DNA of 64,000 nucleotides, from positions 1 to 64,000 of the forward strand of contig JADGBX010000004.1 of NCBI GenBank assembly GCA_015231265.1, written 5' to 3'. Below are positions 7,310 to 17,174 of the stretch, in pieces. Below the pieces are notes generated by a model. That model was not told the DNA's origin. It worked only from the letters and a program-made list of their open reading frames with translations, and did not search any database. This DNA comes from Magnetococcales bacterium. Its GTDB lineage: Bacteria > Pseudomonadota > Magnetococcia > Magnetococcales > JADGBX01. Position 1 is the first letter of the stretch. Every line of letters begins with the position of its first letter. Made by a program: the position numbers and the translations under genes.

Positions 7310-9862
7310 ATGCCTGAAACCCAGCAGAATCGTGTGATGGCGTTTGCAACCTTCTTTCAAGATATTTCTCAGGAAGAGCGCCACCTATTTGAGTGTTTCA
7401 ATGCTGCGACTGGTAAAACGGATGTGATCTCTACGTTCACATTCAACGAAATGGTTCACCAGTGGTGCAGACGACTTGAAGAACTCCCCAGTACAGTTGT
7501 GCCGATTTTCGGTCATAGCTCACCTGAAATGATGGCCGCATGGTTCGGGGCGCTGAAAGTCGGCAAGAGACCTACATTCCTTTCCTACCCGAATCAGAAA
7601 ATCTCTGCTGAAGCCTATCAAACTAAATTGGAGAATTACCGACACAAGTTCGGCACTGTCACCATGGTGGGAGAATCGACGGAAAAGGCATTAGTCCCTG
7701 ACCTGATCACCCCAAACACGCACCTGGAGAGAGAGCACCCCCAAAAAGAGCGACTCCCTGAGCCTATGTCTCACCCTTCGTTTCTCCAGTGTAGCTCGGG
7801 AACTACCGGTCTCCAAAAAGCTGTCGAAATCGATGAAAAAAGGCTGATCAATCAACTACAAGCCTGTTCAAAAGCGCTCTCTCTTGATCCAGAGAATGAC
7901 GCCATCGTCAGTTGGTTGCCGCTCTATCACGACATGGGTTTGATCGCCACCTTCCTGCTCCCACTGTTGACACGCACACCAGTGACCTACATCGACACCT
8001 TCGATTGGGCGAGCAACCCTACACTCCTGTTGCAAGTGTTGGAACAAAAACAAGCGACACTCTGCTGGCTCCCCAATTTTGCCTTCTCTTTTCTTACAAA
8101 AGTTACAGGTGAGTATGATCTCGGATCGGTGCGCAGTTTCATCAACTGCTCTGAGCCGGTCTCTCAGATTGCATTTGATCGCTTCATGCGCCGATTCAAC
8201 GTCAGACCCCAGCAGCTTTCCATCAGTTATGCTCTGGCTGAGAATGTCTTTGCAGCAACCCATTCGGCACCGGGTTCAGCACCGATCGGTCTCCATGTGG
8301 AACGCTCGGCTCTACACCATGGAAGAGTGAGGGCAATCGGCTCGGAACCATTGAACACACAGGCAACTGATGAAAAGCATCAGGGGTCCGACACCCCGTT
8401 TCTGACCATTTTCTCTTGTGGACGCTCTGTTGAAGGGACGGAAATCAAAATCGACGCTGAAGATGGTCGTGATATTGGAGAGGTTCTTCTCCGCGGCAAC
8501 GCAACCGTTGAATCCTATGTTGACGCGGATTCTCCTCGCTCCGATGGGTGGTTTCCCACTGGAGACCTGGGGTTTATCCACAATGGAGAGCTCTATATCT
8601 CGGGCAGAATCAAAGATCTCATCATCCACAACGGCAAGAATATCTATCCCCATGATCTTGAGGAGATCGTCAATAACCACCCGGCAACTCACCCCGGTCG
8701 ATGCGTGGCTTTCGGAGAAAGAGACTCCGAGCTGGAATCAGAACGAATCATCATACTGTTTGAGCCGAAACAGACCCTCAATACAGAAGAGAAACGGCGT
8801 GTTCAACAGCAGTTGCAGGAGCAGATTGAAATGCTGTTCGATGTACGTGTCCAGGTGAATGCCGTTCCCAGAATGTGGTTGCACAAGACCTCCAGTGGCA
8901 AGATCGTCCGCTCTGCCAATCGCGAGCGGTTCCAGAAGGAGAGCCGCCGCACCATTCACATTCTCGGCGATAGCCATGTACGCATTCTCTGGACCAATCA
9001 CAACAGCCACGAGAACATGTTCCGCCATCTTCGCGCCTATTGGCTTGGGCTGCTGCGTGGTGATAACTGGAAGGAGGCGACCAGACTCTTCGAACAGATC
9101 ATCGCCACCTTCAACCCCAATGATATCCTGATCATCTCAGCAGGAGAGCCTGAGTGCCGGAACACCTTTCCGGGGTCCGATAATCCCCGCGGAGCAATCA
9201 CCGAGGCGATCCACAACTATGTTTCCCTGTTCGAGTATCTGCGGGGAATCTGGGGAGGAGAGATCGCCTTCATGAGTGGGATTCCTACCACACCGGTAGA
9301 CAAGCCGGACGATGATGGCATTTGGCCAGTACTGGGTACGGCTCAGGAGCGTTATGCTCATCAAGCCCTTTTCTACACTCAAATGAAAGCGGTACTCACC
9401 AGAATGGGGATCCCCTTTATCGATCTCTGTTCCCCTTTTCTCGACAATGATGGCCTGATGTCTCCGAATAAGCTGTTCGACGGTACCCATCTGCATCCGA
9501 TATTCCGTGAGATCTACATACGGTTACTGGAAGGGAGTTATGGGTTTGTCAACAGCGCTCCTGAAGAGGTCGATCCTCTGAATACCCCGTGGAACGGCAC
9601 CTATGAGCACTATCTCACCCTCATGACCCACTATCTACACACCAAATGTTCGCCGGGAACCGAGCCCGACTTGAATCATCTGGTCTCGGGCGGTGTGCTG
9701 GACTCCATGGGCGTCGTTGAATTGATTTCACTGCTGGAGCAGTTCTTCCGCTTCAAGATTCCCTTGATGAAGGTGGGTCGCGATGATTTCGAATCGGTGC
9801 AGCAGATCTACCGTCGCTTTGCACCCGATTTTGCCACACCCATCCCTGAGGAGACTCCATGA
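7310..9862 (+). CDS. Fusion of fatty acyl-AMP ligase, SGNH hydrolase-like domain and acyl/peptidyl carrier protein
   Basis: This 850-residue protein has three domains. Residues 20-540 are an adenylate-forming enzyme closest to FAAL/AMP ligases: SSGTTGLQKA at 160, LPLYHDMGL at 203, SYALAEN at 305, GWFPTGDLG at 413, GRIKDLIIHNGKNIYP at 432 and the catalytic lysine region KTSSGKIVR at 525. Residues 545-745 resemble an SGNH/GDSL hydrolase: ILGDSH (block I serine) and DGTHLHP (block V Asp-His), with SAGEPECR at the block III position. Residues 760-850 are a carrier protein with the phosphopantetheine serine in GVLDSMGVVEL. The likely chemistry is activation of an acyl acid as acyl-AMP, loading on the fused carrier, then transfer or hydrolysis by the SGNH domain. 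No signal peptide or membrane span is seen. The substrate is unknown. A methyltransferase overlaps its stop by 4 bases. Confidence 0.85.
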   Translation: MPETQQNRVMAFATFFQDISQEERHLFECFNAATGKTDVISTFTFNEMVHQWCRRLEELPSTVVPIFGHSSPEMMAAWFGALKVGKRPTFLSYPNQKISAEAYQTKLENYRHKFGTVTMVGESTEKALVPDLITPNTHLEREHPQKERLPEPMSHPSFLQCSSGTTGLQKAVEIDEKRLINQLQACSKALSLDPENDAIVSWLPLYHDMGLIATFLLPLLTRTPVTYIDTFDWASNPTLLLQVLEQKQATLCWLPNFAFSFLTKVTGEYDLGSVRSFINCSEPVSQIAFDRFMRRFNVRPQQLSISYALAENVFAATHSAPGSAPIGLHVERSALHHGRVRAIGSEPLNTQATDEKHQGSDTPFLTIFSCGRSVEGTEIKIDAEDGRDIGEVLLRGNATVESYVDADSPRSDGWFPTGDLGFIHNGELYISGRIKDLIIHNGKNIYPHDLEEIVNNHPATHPGRCVAFGERDSELESERIIILFEPKQTLNTEEKRRVQQQLQEQIEMLFDVRVQVNAVPRMWLHKTSSGKIVRSANRERFQKESRRTIHILGDSHVRILWTNHNSHENMFRHLRAYWLGLLRGDNWKEATRLFEQIIATFNPNDILIISAGEPECRNTFPGSDNPRGAITEAIHNYVSLFEYLRGIWGGEIAFMSGIPTTPVDKPDDDGIWPVLGTAQERYAHQALFYTQMKAVLTRMGIPFIDLCSPFLDNDGLMSPNKLFDGTHLHPIFREIYIRLLEGSYGFVNSAPEEVDPLNTPWNGTYEHYLTLMTHYLHTKCSPGTEPDLNHLVSGGVLDSMGVVELISLLEQFFRFKIPLMKVGRDDFESVQQIYRRFAPDFATPIPEETP

Positions 9863-10446
9863 GTTCCCAGAACAACACGCCCGGTCTGAAGCTGAATCTT
9901 GGCTGTGGCAATCACCATCTGAATGGCTATCTCAATGTGGATAAGGTGGGCCGGGCCGACACACTGTGTGATCTTGAATCCTTACCGTGGCCATGGGAGA
10001 ACAACAGTGTCCAGGAAATTGTCATGCGTCATGTTCTGGAGCATCTTGGTCAGAAGAGCGACACCTTTCTCGGCATCATGCAGGAGATCTATCGGGTGTG
10101 TCGAGATGGTGCCGTGATCACCATCACCGTTCCCCATCCACGCAGTGACAGTTTTCTCGACGACCCCACTCACGTCCGCCCGATTACCGTCAACGGCATG
10201 GCCCTCTTCTCAAAAGCAAAGAATCTGGAGTGGGCGGAACGGGGTGCTGCCAACACACCGCTGGGCTTGATTCTGGATGTGGATTTCGAGTTGACCGACT
10301 CCCGCTTCAATCTGGATGAACCCTGGCTCTCCAAACTCCAGCAGGGTGTCCTGACCACAGAGCAGATCTTTGAGGCAGAGCGGCATCAGTTCAATGTGGT
10401 GCACGAGATTGAGATAGTCCTGACCGTGCGAAAACCTGCTCAATAA
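9859..10446 (+). CDS. Class I SAM-dependent methyltransferase
   Basis: A 195-residue Rossmann-fold methyltransferase of the Methyltransf_11 kind. Motif I is LKLNLGCGNHHLNGYLNVD, and the acidic end of the second strand is NVD. The segment IVMRHVLEHL followed by EIYRVCRDGAVITITVPHP is the usual motif set for small-molecule or sugar methyltransferases of the predicted-SAM-dependent type often found in polysaccharide clusters. The start codon overlaps the stop of the FAAL fusion (ATGA), so the two proteins are translationally coupled and probably act on the same molecule. The target of methylation cannot be read from the sequence. Confidence 0.88.
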   Translation: MSSQNNTPGLKLNLGCGNHHLNGYLNVDKVGRADTLCDLESLPWPWENNSVQEIVMRHVLEHLGQKSDTFLGIMQEIYRVCRDGAVITITVPHPRSDSFLDDPTHVRPITVNGMALFSKAKNLEWAERGAANTPLGLILDVDFELTDSRFNLDEPWLSKLQQGVLTTEQIFEAERHQFNVVHEIEIVLTVRKPAQ

Positions 10447-10481
10447 AAAACGGGCGTCTCTGGTGAGGTCGCCCGTTCTTT
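10447..10481 (+). terminator. Intrinsic terminator after methyltransferase gene
   Basis: CGGGCG and CGCCCG, extended by A-T pairs, form a stem around a 13-base loop with a T-rich 3' side and an A-run on the 5' side. It can serve both the plus-strand unit and the minus-strand fumarase gene, which ends 22 bases away. Confidence 0.8.
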
Positions 10482-10503
10482 CATTACGACTGGTTGTGTT
10501 TCT

Positions 10504-12117
10504 TTACAGGTTGGCAAAAAAATCGTTGCCTTTATCATCTACCACAATAAAGGCGGGGAAGTTCTCCACCTCAATTCGGTAGACCGCCTCCATACCTAGT
10601 TCAGGATAGTCGATCACTTCGGATTTTGTGATGCACTCCTCAGCCAGTCGCGCCGCAGCGCCGCCTATGGAGCCGAGATAGAACCCACCATTATCTTTAC
10701 AGGCGTTGGTCACATCACCACTGCGATTGCCCTTTGCAAGCATTACATATGAACCACCATGCTTCTGGAAGAGATCCACATAACTGTCCATCCGTCCTGC
10801 GGTGGTGGGACCGAACGAACCCGATGCATAACCATCCGGAGTCTTGGCAGGGCCAGCATAATAGACGATGTGATTCTTGAAATAATCGGGCATCGGCTCG
10901 TTGCGTTCCAACCGCTCCTTGATCTTGGCGTGGGCGATATCACGCGCAACGACGATGGGGCCGTTCAACATCACTCTCGTCTTGATGGGATAGGCTGAGA
11001 GCTCCTTCTTGATCTCATCCATAGGGCGGTTGAGGTCGAGTGTTACCACCTGAGCACTCAGAGACTCCGGTGGTGTCTCGGGAAGGAAACGCGCTGGTTC
11101 AGTCTCCAGAGCTTCGATCCAGATTCCAGAGCGGTCGATACGGGCAAGAACGTTTCGATCGGCTGAGCAGGAGACTCCAATGCCCACAGGACATGAAGCA
11201 CCATGACGAGGAAGGCGAATTACCCGTACGTCGTGGGCGAAGTAGCGTCCGCCGAACTGGGCACCCAGGCCATACTCCCGAGTCATCTGCAGGATCTCTT
11301 TCTCCAGCTCACGATCTCGGAAACCATGACCAGCTCCACTTCCTTTGTCAGGCAGTGTATCCAGATAGCGGGCGGAAGCCAGTTTCACCGTTTTCAAGGT
11401 GTGCTCGGCAGAGGTTCCACCGATAACCACGGCGAGATGATAAGGAGGACACGCGGCTGTTCCCAGGCTCTTCAACTCCTCTTTCAAGAATTCTCTCAGG
11501 CTGTCCGGATTGAGAAGTGCCTTTGTTCGTTGGTAGAGAAAGGTTTTGTTGGCAGATCCTCCACCCTTGGCCATGAACAAGAACCGATAGGCGTCACCAT
11601 CCACCGCCTCAAGGTCGATCTGAGCCGGGAGATTACTGCCTGTATTGGCCTCATCAAACATGGTGAGCGGGGCCACCTGAGAGTAGCGCAGATTACCCTG
11701 GGTATAGGCATTGAACACACCACGCGACAGCGCTTTTCTATCGCCACCACCTGTCCAGACCGACTCCCCCTTCTTGCCCATGATGATCGCTGTTCCGGTA
11801 TCCTGGCACCCAGGGAGAACACCACCTGCTGCGATATTGGCGTTCTTCAGTAGTTCAAAGGCGACATAGCGATCATTGTCGGAGGCTTCAGGATCGTCCA
11901 AAATAGCACGAAGCTGTTTGAGATGGCTGGTTCTGAGCAGGTGCTCCACATCGCGAAATGCCCGTTCTGCCAGTAGTGTTAACCCTTCAGGGGCGACCTC
12001 AAGGATCTCGCGACCCCCAACGTCCTTGACAGAAACATGCTTTTTGGACACCAGTCGGTATTGCGTCTCCGTATCCGGTCCCAAAGGCAACAGATCAGTG
12101 TATTGAAACGTGGGCAT
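10504..12117 (-). CDS. fumA: Class I fumarate hydratase (iron-sulfur type)
   Basis: The 537-residue fumarase interconverts fumarate and malate in the citric acid cycle using an oxygen-sensitive [4Fe-4S] cluster. It is the single-chain form, with the alpha part (residues to about 330) and the beta part fused. Visible landmarks are [36 protein letters not shown] and, in the beta part, [20 protein letters not shown] and [28 protein letters not shown]. Three cysteines suitable for the cluster are present in the alpha part. AAGGAG stands 6 bases before the ATG. It is monocistronic and convergent with the methyltransferase unit. The succinate dehydrogenase that feeds it lies about 5 kb away. Confidence 0.93.
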   Translation of the reverse strand: MPTFQYTDLLPLGPDTETQYRLVSKKHVSVKDVGGREILEVAPEGLTLLAERAFRDVEHLLRTSHLKQLRAILDDPEASDNDRYVAFELLKNANIAAGGVLPGCQDTGTAIIMGKKGESVWTGGGDRKALSRGVFNAYTQGNLRYSQVAPLTMFDEANTGSNLPAQIDLEAVDGDAYRFLFMAKGGGSANKTFLYQRTKALLNPDSLREFLKEELKSLGTAACPPYHLAVVIGGTSAEHTLKTVKLASARYLDTLPDKGSGAGHGFRDRELEKEILQMTREYGLGAQFGGRYFAHDVRVIRLPRHGASCPVGIGVSCSADRNVLARIDRSGIWIEALETEPARFLPETPPESLSAQVVTLDLNRPMDEIKKELSAYPIKTRVMLNGPIVVARDIAHAKIKERLERNEPMPDYFKNHIVYYAGPAKTPDGYASGSFGPTTAGRMDSYVDLFQKHGGSYVMLAKGNRSGDVTNACKDNGGFYLGSIGGAAARLAEECITKSEVIDYPELGMEAVYRIEVENFPAFIVVDDKGNDFFANL

Positions 12118-12275
12118 GGTCCACTCCTTGCCTTCACTATTCTACAGTTCAATTAAGATGTGGTTACTCTCTTTGAAACAGGCTGACAGCTCATCACATC
12201 GGGACAGGAACGATTTCACTCTCCCGCGAGAAGTCGGCCCAAGGGTAGCATGATCCTGCACAACCGGAAACGTCC

Positions 12276-12920
12276 ATGCCATATTCCCAACTCTCGGTTC
12301 ACGATCTGATCATTCACATCGGCTTGTGGCTGCTCTTCGCCCTTCAGCACTCCGGAATGGCCTCTGAACGCTTCAAAAAGGGGTGGTGCCGCCTCCTTGG
12401 ACCTCTCGCAGCGGCTGAGCGCCTCCTCTATAACCTTATTTCAGCCCTATGCACCTCAGCGATTCTGTTACACGCCTATCAATTCCTTCCCCACACGCCA
12501 CTCTTTCGTCCGGAGGGGTATATGCTTCTGACTCTCTTCGGCGTACAGTTTCTCGGAGCGATGGGAATGCTGGCAGCTCTGGCCACCTATGATCTGGCCC
12601 GTTTTTCTGGCTTTGCCGCACTACGTGCAGCCTCCAGCGGAGAAAACCTCCCTGAAGAGCCTTTTCAGATCGCTTGGCCGCATCGATTTGTTCGTCATCC
12701 TGTCTACGCATGCGGCCTGTTGGTGATCTGGGTCAGGCCACTGGATACGGCGGCACTGATTCTCAATCTCTGTGCAACCACCTACCTGATCATAGGCATG
12801 CGTTTGGAAGAGGGAAGGCTCCTGACAGCCTATGGAGAACCCTACATGCGCTACCGAAAACAGGTTCCTGCTTTGATCCCTTTGCCTGGACGCTCCCTAC
12901 CTCGGTTTCGAGCCCGTTGA
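12276..12920 (+). CDS. Membrane protein of the NnrU/isoprenylcysteine methyltransferase-like group
   Basis: A 214-residue membrane protein with about five hydrophobic segments. The C-terminal half has the ICMT/PEMT-like signature: RFVRHPVYACGLLVIW followed 45 residues later by RLEEGRLLTAYGEPYMRYRKQVPALIP. The arginine-histidine-proline and glutamate-glutamate patterns line the SAM pocket in this family, so a membrane methyltransferase role is possible. The N-terminal half resembles NnrU-type proteins (LLFALQHSGMAS). Substrate and pathway are unknown. It is divergent from the fumarase gene and convergent with the HAD gene, so the neighbours give no functional hint. Confidence 0.75.
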   Translation: MPYSQLSVHDLIIHIGLWLLFALQHSGMASERFKKGWCRLLGPLAAAERLLYNLISALCTSAILLHAYQFLPHTPLFRPEGYMLLTLFGVQFLGAMGMLAALATYDLARFSGFAALRAASSGENLPEEPFQIAWPHRFVRHPVYACGLLVIWVRPLDTAALILNLCATTYLIIGMRLEEGRLLTAYGEPYMRYRKQVPALIPLPGRSLPRFRAR

Positions 12921-12953
12921 TGAGATCCGGAAGAGCCTGTGCACAGTTACAGA

Positions 12954-13916
12954 TCAGGCGATGCTTGCCACGACATAATCAGGACGGATCCCCCTCGCCT
13001 CGTACAGTAAGGGCAGTGTCTCCTCTTCACCCTGATAGACTCCGGAGAGAGTCAAACATGTTTTAAAGCCCATGGCTGCACCCCCTAGGATATCGGTATC
13101 CAATGTGTCGCCAACCATGAGAATCTTCTCGGGATCAACCGAGTCATCCAGAGTAGAGAGCGCCAGGGTGAAGATCGGGGTAAACGGTTTTCCACAGCCG
13201 ATGATCGGCATGTCGAATTGCTCGGATAGTTCCATGGTGGTATATCCGGCCACCGCATTCAGACGCCCGTCACTCTCCGGAGCCACCAGATCGGGATTGG
13301 CAAGAAGAATGGGGCACTGTTTCTCCTGCAACAGCGTATCCACCTCCTCACGCTGCTCGGTGACGTAGTAATCGCGATTACTGCACATGATGATGCTCTC
13401 GGCATCACGCCAAGAGAGCGCATTGCCATCATGGCTCACCAACAACTGTTCCGGGTTGGGAGCATAAGAACCGCGACTGTCAGCAGTACCAACCATGTAG
13501 TAGGGTTTTCCCTGCAAATCAGTTGTTGCCATGAAAGGAATCACCGCCATACCTGAGCTGACGATCTCCTCCTTGGCAATCTCAAACCCCATATCCTTGA
13601 ACCGCAACTCAAGCTTTTCGGGTGATTGAGAGGCGTTGTTGGAGACAATCCGATACCTCTTACCCATCGCTTTAAGCTTCTTAAGTGTTGCCGCAGCTCC
13701 CGGTATTGGTTTCCGACCAACATTCAGCACACCGAAAGCATCAAAAAACAGAGCATCGAACTGCTCCACCAACTCCCAAAAGGAGGAGACGGAAGCTACC
13801 CCTCCGGCACGTAAACGCTGATCCAATGTCTCATCATCACGACACAACATCTGCCGATAGCGTGCATAATAGGGTGTAAGTTTCTTCTGACCGAGAATGG
13901 CAGGTTTTCCGTTCAT
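12954..13916 (-). CDS. HAD superfamily class IIA phosphatase
   Basis: A 320-residue haloacid-dehalogenase-type hydrolase of subclass IIA (the NagD group). The nucleophile loop is DALFFDAFGVLNVGRKPIPGA, with Asp-x-Phe in place of the more usual DxDG. Motif II is IVSNNASQSP, and motif III/IV is GKPFTPIFTLAL followed by MVGDTLDTDILGGAAMGFKT. The cap domain occupies the middle (about residues 110-240). Such enzymes hydrolyse phosphate from sugars or nucleotides; the true substrate is not predictable. An excellent AAGGAG site precedes the start at 13916. About 35 bases separate its end from the convergent upstream gene. Confidence 0.85.
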   Translation of the reverse strand: MNGKPAILGQKKLTPYYARYRQMLCRDDETLDQRLRAGGVASVSSFWELVEQFDALFFDAFGVLNVGRKPIPGAAATLKKLKAMGKRYRIVSNNASQSPEKLELRFKDMGFEIAKEEIVSSGMAVIPFMATTDLQGKPYYMVGTADSRGSYAPNPEQLLVSHDGNALSWRDAESIIMCSNRDYYVTEQREEVDTLLQEKQCPILLANPDLVAPESDGRLNAVAGYTTMELSEQFDMPIIGCGKPFTPIFTLALSTLDDSVDPEKILMVGDTLDTDILGGAAMGFKTCLTLSGVYQGEEETLPLLYEARGIRPDYVVASIA

Positions 13917-14224
13917 GTGAGTTCTCCTTTATTGGCTCCATCACCACTCCATCACCACTAAAATGGTAACAGAGACGCTTCGTCCAACAACACTGACAAC
14001 ATGCTGCTCCTGCAGTGTTTGTTCAGTTTCTGGTGGCAAGATCAACAGGTTTGCGTTGCAATTTATAGATGATCAGTATATTTTCTTACCATATCCATTT
14101 TGATTATGAATCAGGATCTCTGTAAGGACTCTTCTGCAAGCAGGCAACAACAGACCAGGAAGCGTTCCAGAGACGTGATCTACATCCGACCACGGAGAGG
14201 TCTGCAACAACAAGGTGTTGATTC
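13917..14224. other. Divergent intergenic region, HAD gene and lysR
   Basis: This 308-base gap holds the start regions of two divergent genes. I see an 11-base tandem repeat (TCCATCACCAC twice, 13937-13958) next to the HAD gene and an AT-rich patch around 14060-14100 that could contain the lysR promoter. No clear -35/-10 pair or LysR-type T-N11-A box stood out. Confidence 0.4.
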
Positions 14225-15169
14225 ATGAGCTTTTCAGATACACGACTCCGGGTTTTTTACGCCGTCGCGAAACAACTCTCTTTTACCAGAGCAGCAGAAG
14301 AACTCTATCTCACACAGCCTGCGGTCACCTTTCAGATCCGGCAGCTGGAAGAGCACTTTAATACACGACTGTTTGACCGTCACCATAACCGGATCTCCCT
14401 CACGGAAGCCGGAGAAGTGGTGTTCGGATACGCCGAACGCATTTTGGAACTCTACCGGGAGACCGACAAGGCGATCAATGAGATGACCGGGGTCACTCGG
14501 GGAATCGTCAAGATCGGCGCCTCTACAACCATCGGCGAGTACCTGTTTCCCAGAATCCTCAGCGGCTATCACGACAATTTTCCCAATGTCCAAATTCGAC
14601 TCAGCGTCGACAACACCCGCTTGGTGGTGCGCAAACTGGAAGATGCGACTATTGATGTGGGCATGGTGGAAGGGCCGGTCAAAAACAAGAATATCGTCAC
14701 TGCTGACTGTCTGGAAGATGAGCTTGTTGTCATTCTGCCTCCTGATCATCCCCTGACCAAGATGAAGGAGATCCCTCTGGCCAAGTTCAAAGAGTGCCCG
14801 TTCGTCTCCCGTGACGAAGGATCGGGGACGCGTGAGGTGATCACTGATCTGCTCGGACAGGCTGGACTGCCATACGATCAGCTCAATGCAATTCTTGAAC
14901 TTGGTACCACCGAGTCGGTAAAGGGTGCTGTCGAAGGGGGAGTCGGTGTCAGCATCGTCTCCATCGTCTCTTTGCGGAAAGAGCTGAAACTGGGCACGTT
15001 GGTTGCTCGCCGGATCAAGAGCGTTCCTCTAAAAAGAGAGATCCGCTTTGTCTACCAGAAACAGAAATTCCGTACCAAAGCGGTGGAAGAGTTTCTTAAA
15101 TTTGCTCAAACACAGTGTCAACGACTCTCTGAGGAGATGGAGATATCGATTCAGGACAGCAGTTCCTGA
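14225..15169 (+). CDS. LysR-family transcriptional regulator
   Basis: A 314-residue LysR-type regulator. The winged helix-turn-helix is at residues 5-65 (LSFTRAAEELYLTQPAVTFQIRQLEEHFNTRLFDR), and a linker helix leads to a periplasmic-binding-protein-like effector domain from about residue 90 (GIVKIGASTTIGEYLFPRIL). The effector domain resembles the CysL/CbbR-like branch, but the ligand is not known. The final 19 bases overlap the 3' end of the convergent pabB-pabC fusion. LysR proteins often control the divergent neighbour, here the HAD phosphatase gene, but no operator could be recognised to support that. Confidence 0.92.
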   Translation: MSFSDTRLRVFYAVAKQLSFTRAAEELYLTQPAVTFQIRQLEEHFNTRLFDRHHNRISLTEAGEVVFGYAERILELYRETDKAINEMTGVTRGIVKIGASTTIGEYLFPRILSGYHDNFPNVQIRLSVDNTRLVVRKLEDATIDVGMVEGPVKNKNIVTADCLEDELVVILPPDHPLTKMKEIPLAKFKECPFVSRDEGSGTREVITDLLGQAGLPYDQLNAILELGTTESVKGAVEGGVGVSIVSIVSLRKELKLGTLVARRIKSVPLKREIRFVYQKQKFRTKAVEEFLKFAQTQCQRLSEEMEISIQDSSS

Positions 15170-17115
15170 TCTTTCGACGACTCAGACACTTTCCAGAGGA
15201 TTTCTCCTGCAACGCCTGTGATTCTGCTCACAGGCGTTGTGCCTTGAACAGCATTTCCCAACACGATCGCTTCTACTTTCTCCAGGTCATGTAACACAAG
15301 AGAGCGCTCTTGTGCTCCGGACTCACCAATAAACTGCGCACGCCAGAGACTCTTCAACAGACCATCCTCAAGAGGTGGAACAAACCACTTCCCCTCCATT
15401 CTATACGCGAGTCCGCGAATGGCAGTCTCCGTCACACAGCTCCGTTTATTGACGAACAGTGCATCATCACTCCCCTGGGTTCTGGCTTCAGCCAACGCTT
15501 CATCAAAGTGATGACGACGACTGATTTTGTACCGTAGCAATCTCTCGTTATTGTCGATGATCGTTCTGGATATCACCAGTCGCAATGAAGGGTTCGGATC
15601 TGGTAGCGGGCGCGTCAACCAAGTCATCTCACCAGTTGCATCAAGGGTGATCCTGAGCACGAATGGCAGGGCGCTGCCCTGCATAATTGTGGCCAGTTCA
15701 GTGTTGACGACTTCTGAAATGAGTGTCTGAAACCTCACGGCATCAAAAAGAAACCCAAGAGCCCTGGCCGATTGGTGCAGACGAGACGTGTGTTCAGACA
15801 AGAGGACAACAGACAGATCCGCCTCGACACGCATGGTTTCAATCAACTGGAAGGGTGCAGTCTCTCTGGAGAAAGGGGCGGTCTCCGTCATAAATCGCCC
15901 TTTGTCAGCCAGCTCCTGCCACTCAGCATCGGTCTGGGAATCAGCAACGATTCCTCCTCCCAGTCCGAGTGTTGCTTGGTGATCCCCGTCCCAGGTCACT
16001 GTCCGAATTGCGACATTGAAGAGATAGTCACCGCCTGGAAGAAAAGCACCGATCGCGCCTGTATAGACACCGCGTGGAAACTGCTCCAACTCACGAATGA
16101 TCTCCATGGTGCGATGCTTGGGAGCGCCTGTGATTGACGCTGCTGGAAAGAGAGACTGCATCTGATCCGAGAATTTCGTTCCAGGATGCGCACGACCTCT
16201 CACCCGTGTCTCCAGGTGATGGACTGAAGGGAAGGCACGCCAGGAGATGAGATCTCCCGTCGTCACGCTGCCGGTTTGGCACACACGGCCCAGATCGTTA
16301 CGAACCATATCAACGATCATCACATGCTCGGCACGATCCTTCTCTGACGAGAGAAGTTCCTGCCGGATTGCCATATCTGTTGTCGAATCGCTCTGTCGAG
16401 GTCGGGTGCCCTTGATCGGCCCCGACTCCAGATCATCCCCCACTCTGGCCAGAAACAGTTCCGGTGAAAAGGAAGTAACGGTCCAGTTCCCTTGGGAAAT
16501 CCATGCACCGAAAGGGTGTCGATGGCGTGTCTGAAGATCGAGGAAGATCTGGGCTGGGTCACCCCTATCCAGGTGAATTCTGGAACGGGTGGTGAAGTTA
16601 ACCTGATAACTATCACCGGCAAGGATTAGATCGTTGATCTTTGAAAGAGCATCGACATAGCCCGAACGACTTAGATCCAGATGACAAGAGAACGGTGATG
16701 AAGGGGGTGACAACGAGTGTGGAGGCGAGTCGGGAATCAAACAGGCAGGCAGTGCGCTGTCATAGACGGCAAACCAGACCAAAGGCAATTGGGGTGAACC
16801 GGTTTCCGTCAATGTGCCTGATCGAGATGTGAAAACAGGAAGTCCAAAAGCGGCAGAAGCTTCATAAGAGATCCAACCAGCGACCCATTTTCCAGCCTCC
16901 GAGGCTTTTTCAGCCTCAGAGAGCACTGAGGTAACCTGGTCAGAACTGTACGCAGTCAATAATCGTTCTGGAGAGGTGAGTAGCAGAGGCACCGCAAAAG
17001 GGGCAAAATCCAGCAGCACACTCTCGCGATGTTCATGGAGCCAAAGAGGTGTGACAGGGATGGGATCACTGTCACGCAGAAGCGCTTGAATCGACGCATC
17101 GAAAGATGTCGACAT
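15151..17115 (-). CDS. pabB: Aminodeoxychorismate synthase component I fused to 4-amino-4-deoxychorismate lyase
   Basis: This 654-residue bifunctional enzyme makes p-aminobenzoate for folate. Residues to about 380 are the chorismate-binding PabB part: AGDSYQVNFTTRS, GTRPRQSD, ASITGAPKHRTMEIIRELE and RGVYTGAIGAF are standard active-site segments. Residues from about 400 are a PLP-dependent class IV lyase (PabC): LLRYKISRRHHFDEAL holds the likely Schiff-base lysine, and DALFVNKRSCVTETAIRGLAY is the cofactor region with the usual glutamate. PabB-PabC fusions are known in many bacteria. A separate PabA glutaminase must be encoded elsewhere. The start at 17115 follows AAGGA at a rather long distance. 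Confidence 0.92.
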   Translation of the reverse strand: MSTSFDASIQALLRDSDPIPVTPLWLHEHRESVLLDFAPFAVPLLLTSPERLLTAYSSDQVTSVLSEAEKASEAGKWVAGWISYEASAAFGLPVFTSRSGTLTETGSPQLPLVWFAVYDSALPACLIPDSPPHSLSPPSSPFSCHLDLSRSGYVDALSKINDLILAGDSYQVNFTTRSRIHLDRGDPAQIFLDLQTRHRHPFGAWISQGNWTVTSFSPELFLARVGDDLESGPIKGTRPRQSDSTTDMAIRQELLSSEKDRAEHVMIVDMVRNDLGRVCQTGSVTTGDLISWRAFPSVHHLETRVRGRAHPGTKFSDQMQSLFPAASITGAPKHRTMEIIRELEQFPRGVYTGAIGAFLPGGDYLFNVAIRTVTWDGDHQATLGLGGGIVADSQTDAEWQELADKGRFMTETAPFSRETAPFQLIETMRVEADLSVVLLSEHTSRLHQSARALGFLFDAVRFQTLISEVVNTELATIMQGSALPFVLRITLDATGEMTWLTRPLPDPNPSLRLVISRTIIDNNERLLRYKISRRHHFDEALAEARTQGSDDALFVNKRSCVTETAIRGLAYRMEGKWFVPPLEDGLLKSLWRAQFIGESGAQERSLVLHDLEKVEAIVLGNAVQGTTPVSRITGVAGEILWKVSESSKDQELLS

Positions 17116-17174
17116 GGAGACAGCGTTCCTTCACTGACAACCCAATGGAACGTCATGACACTCAGCACGGGGAG

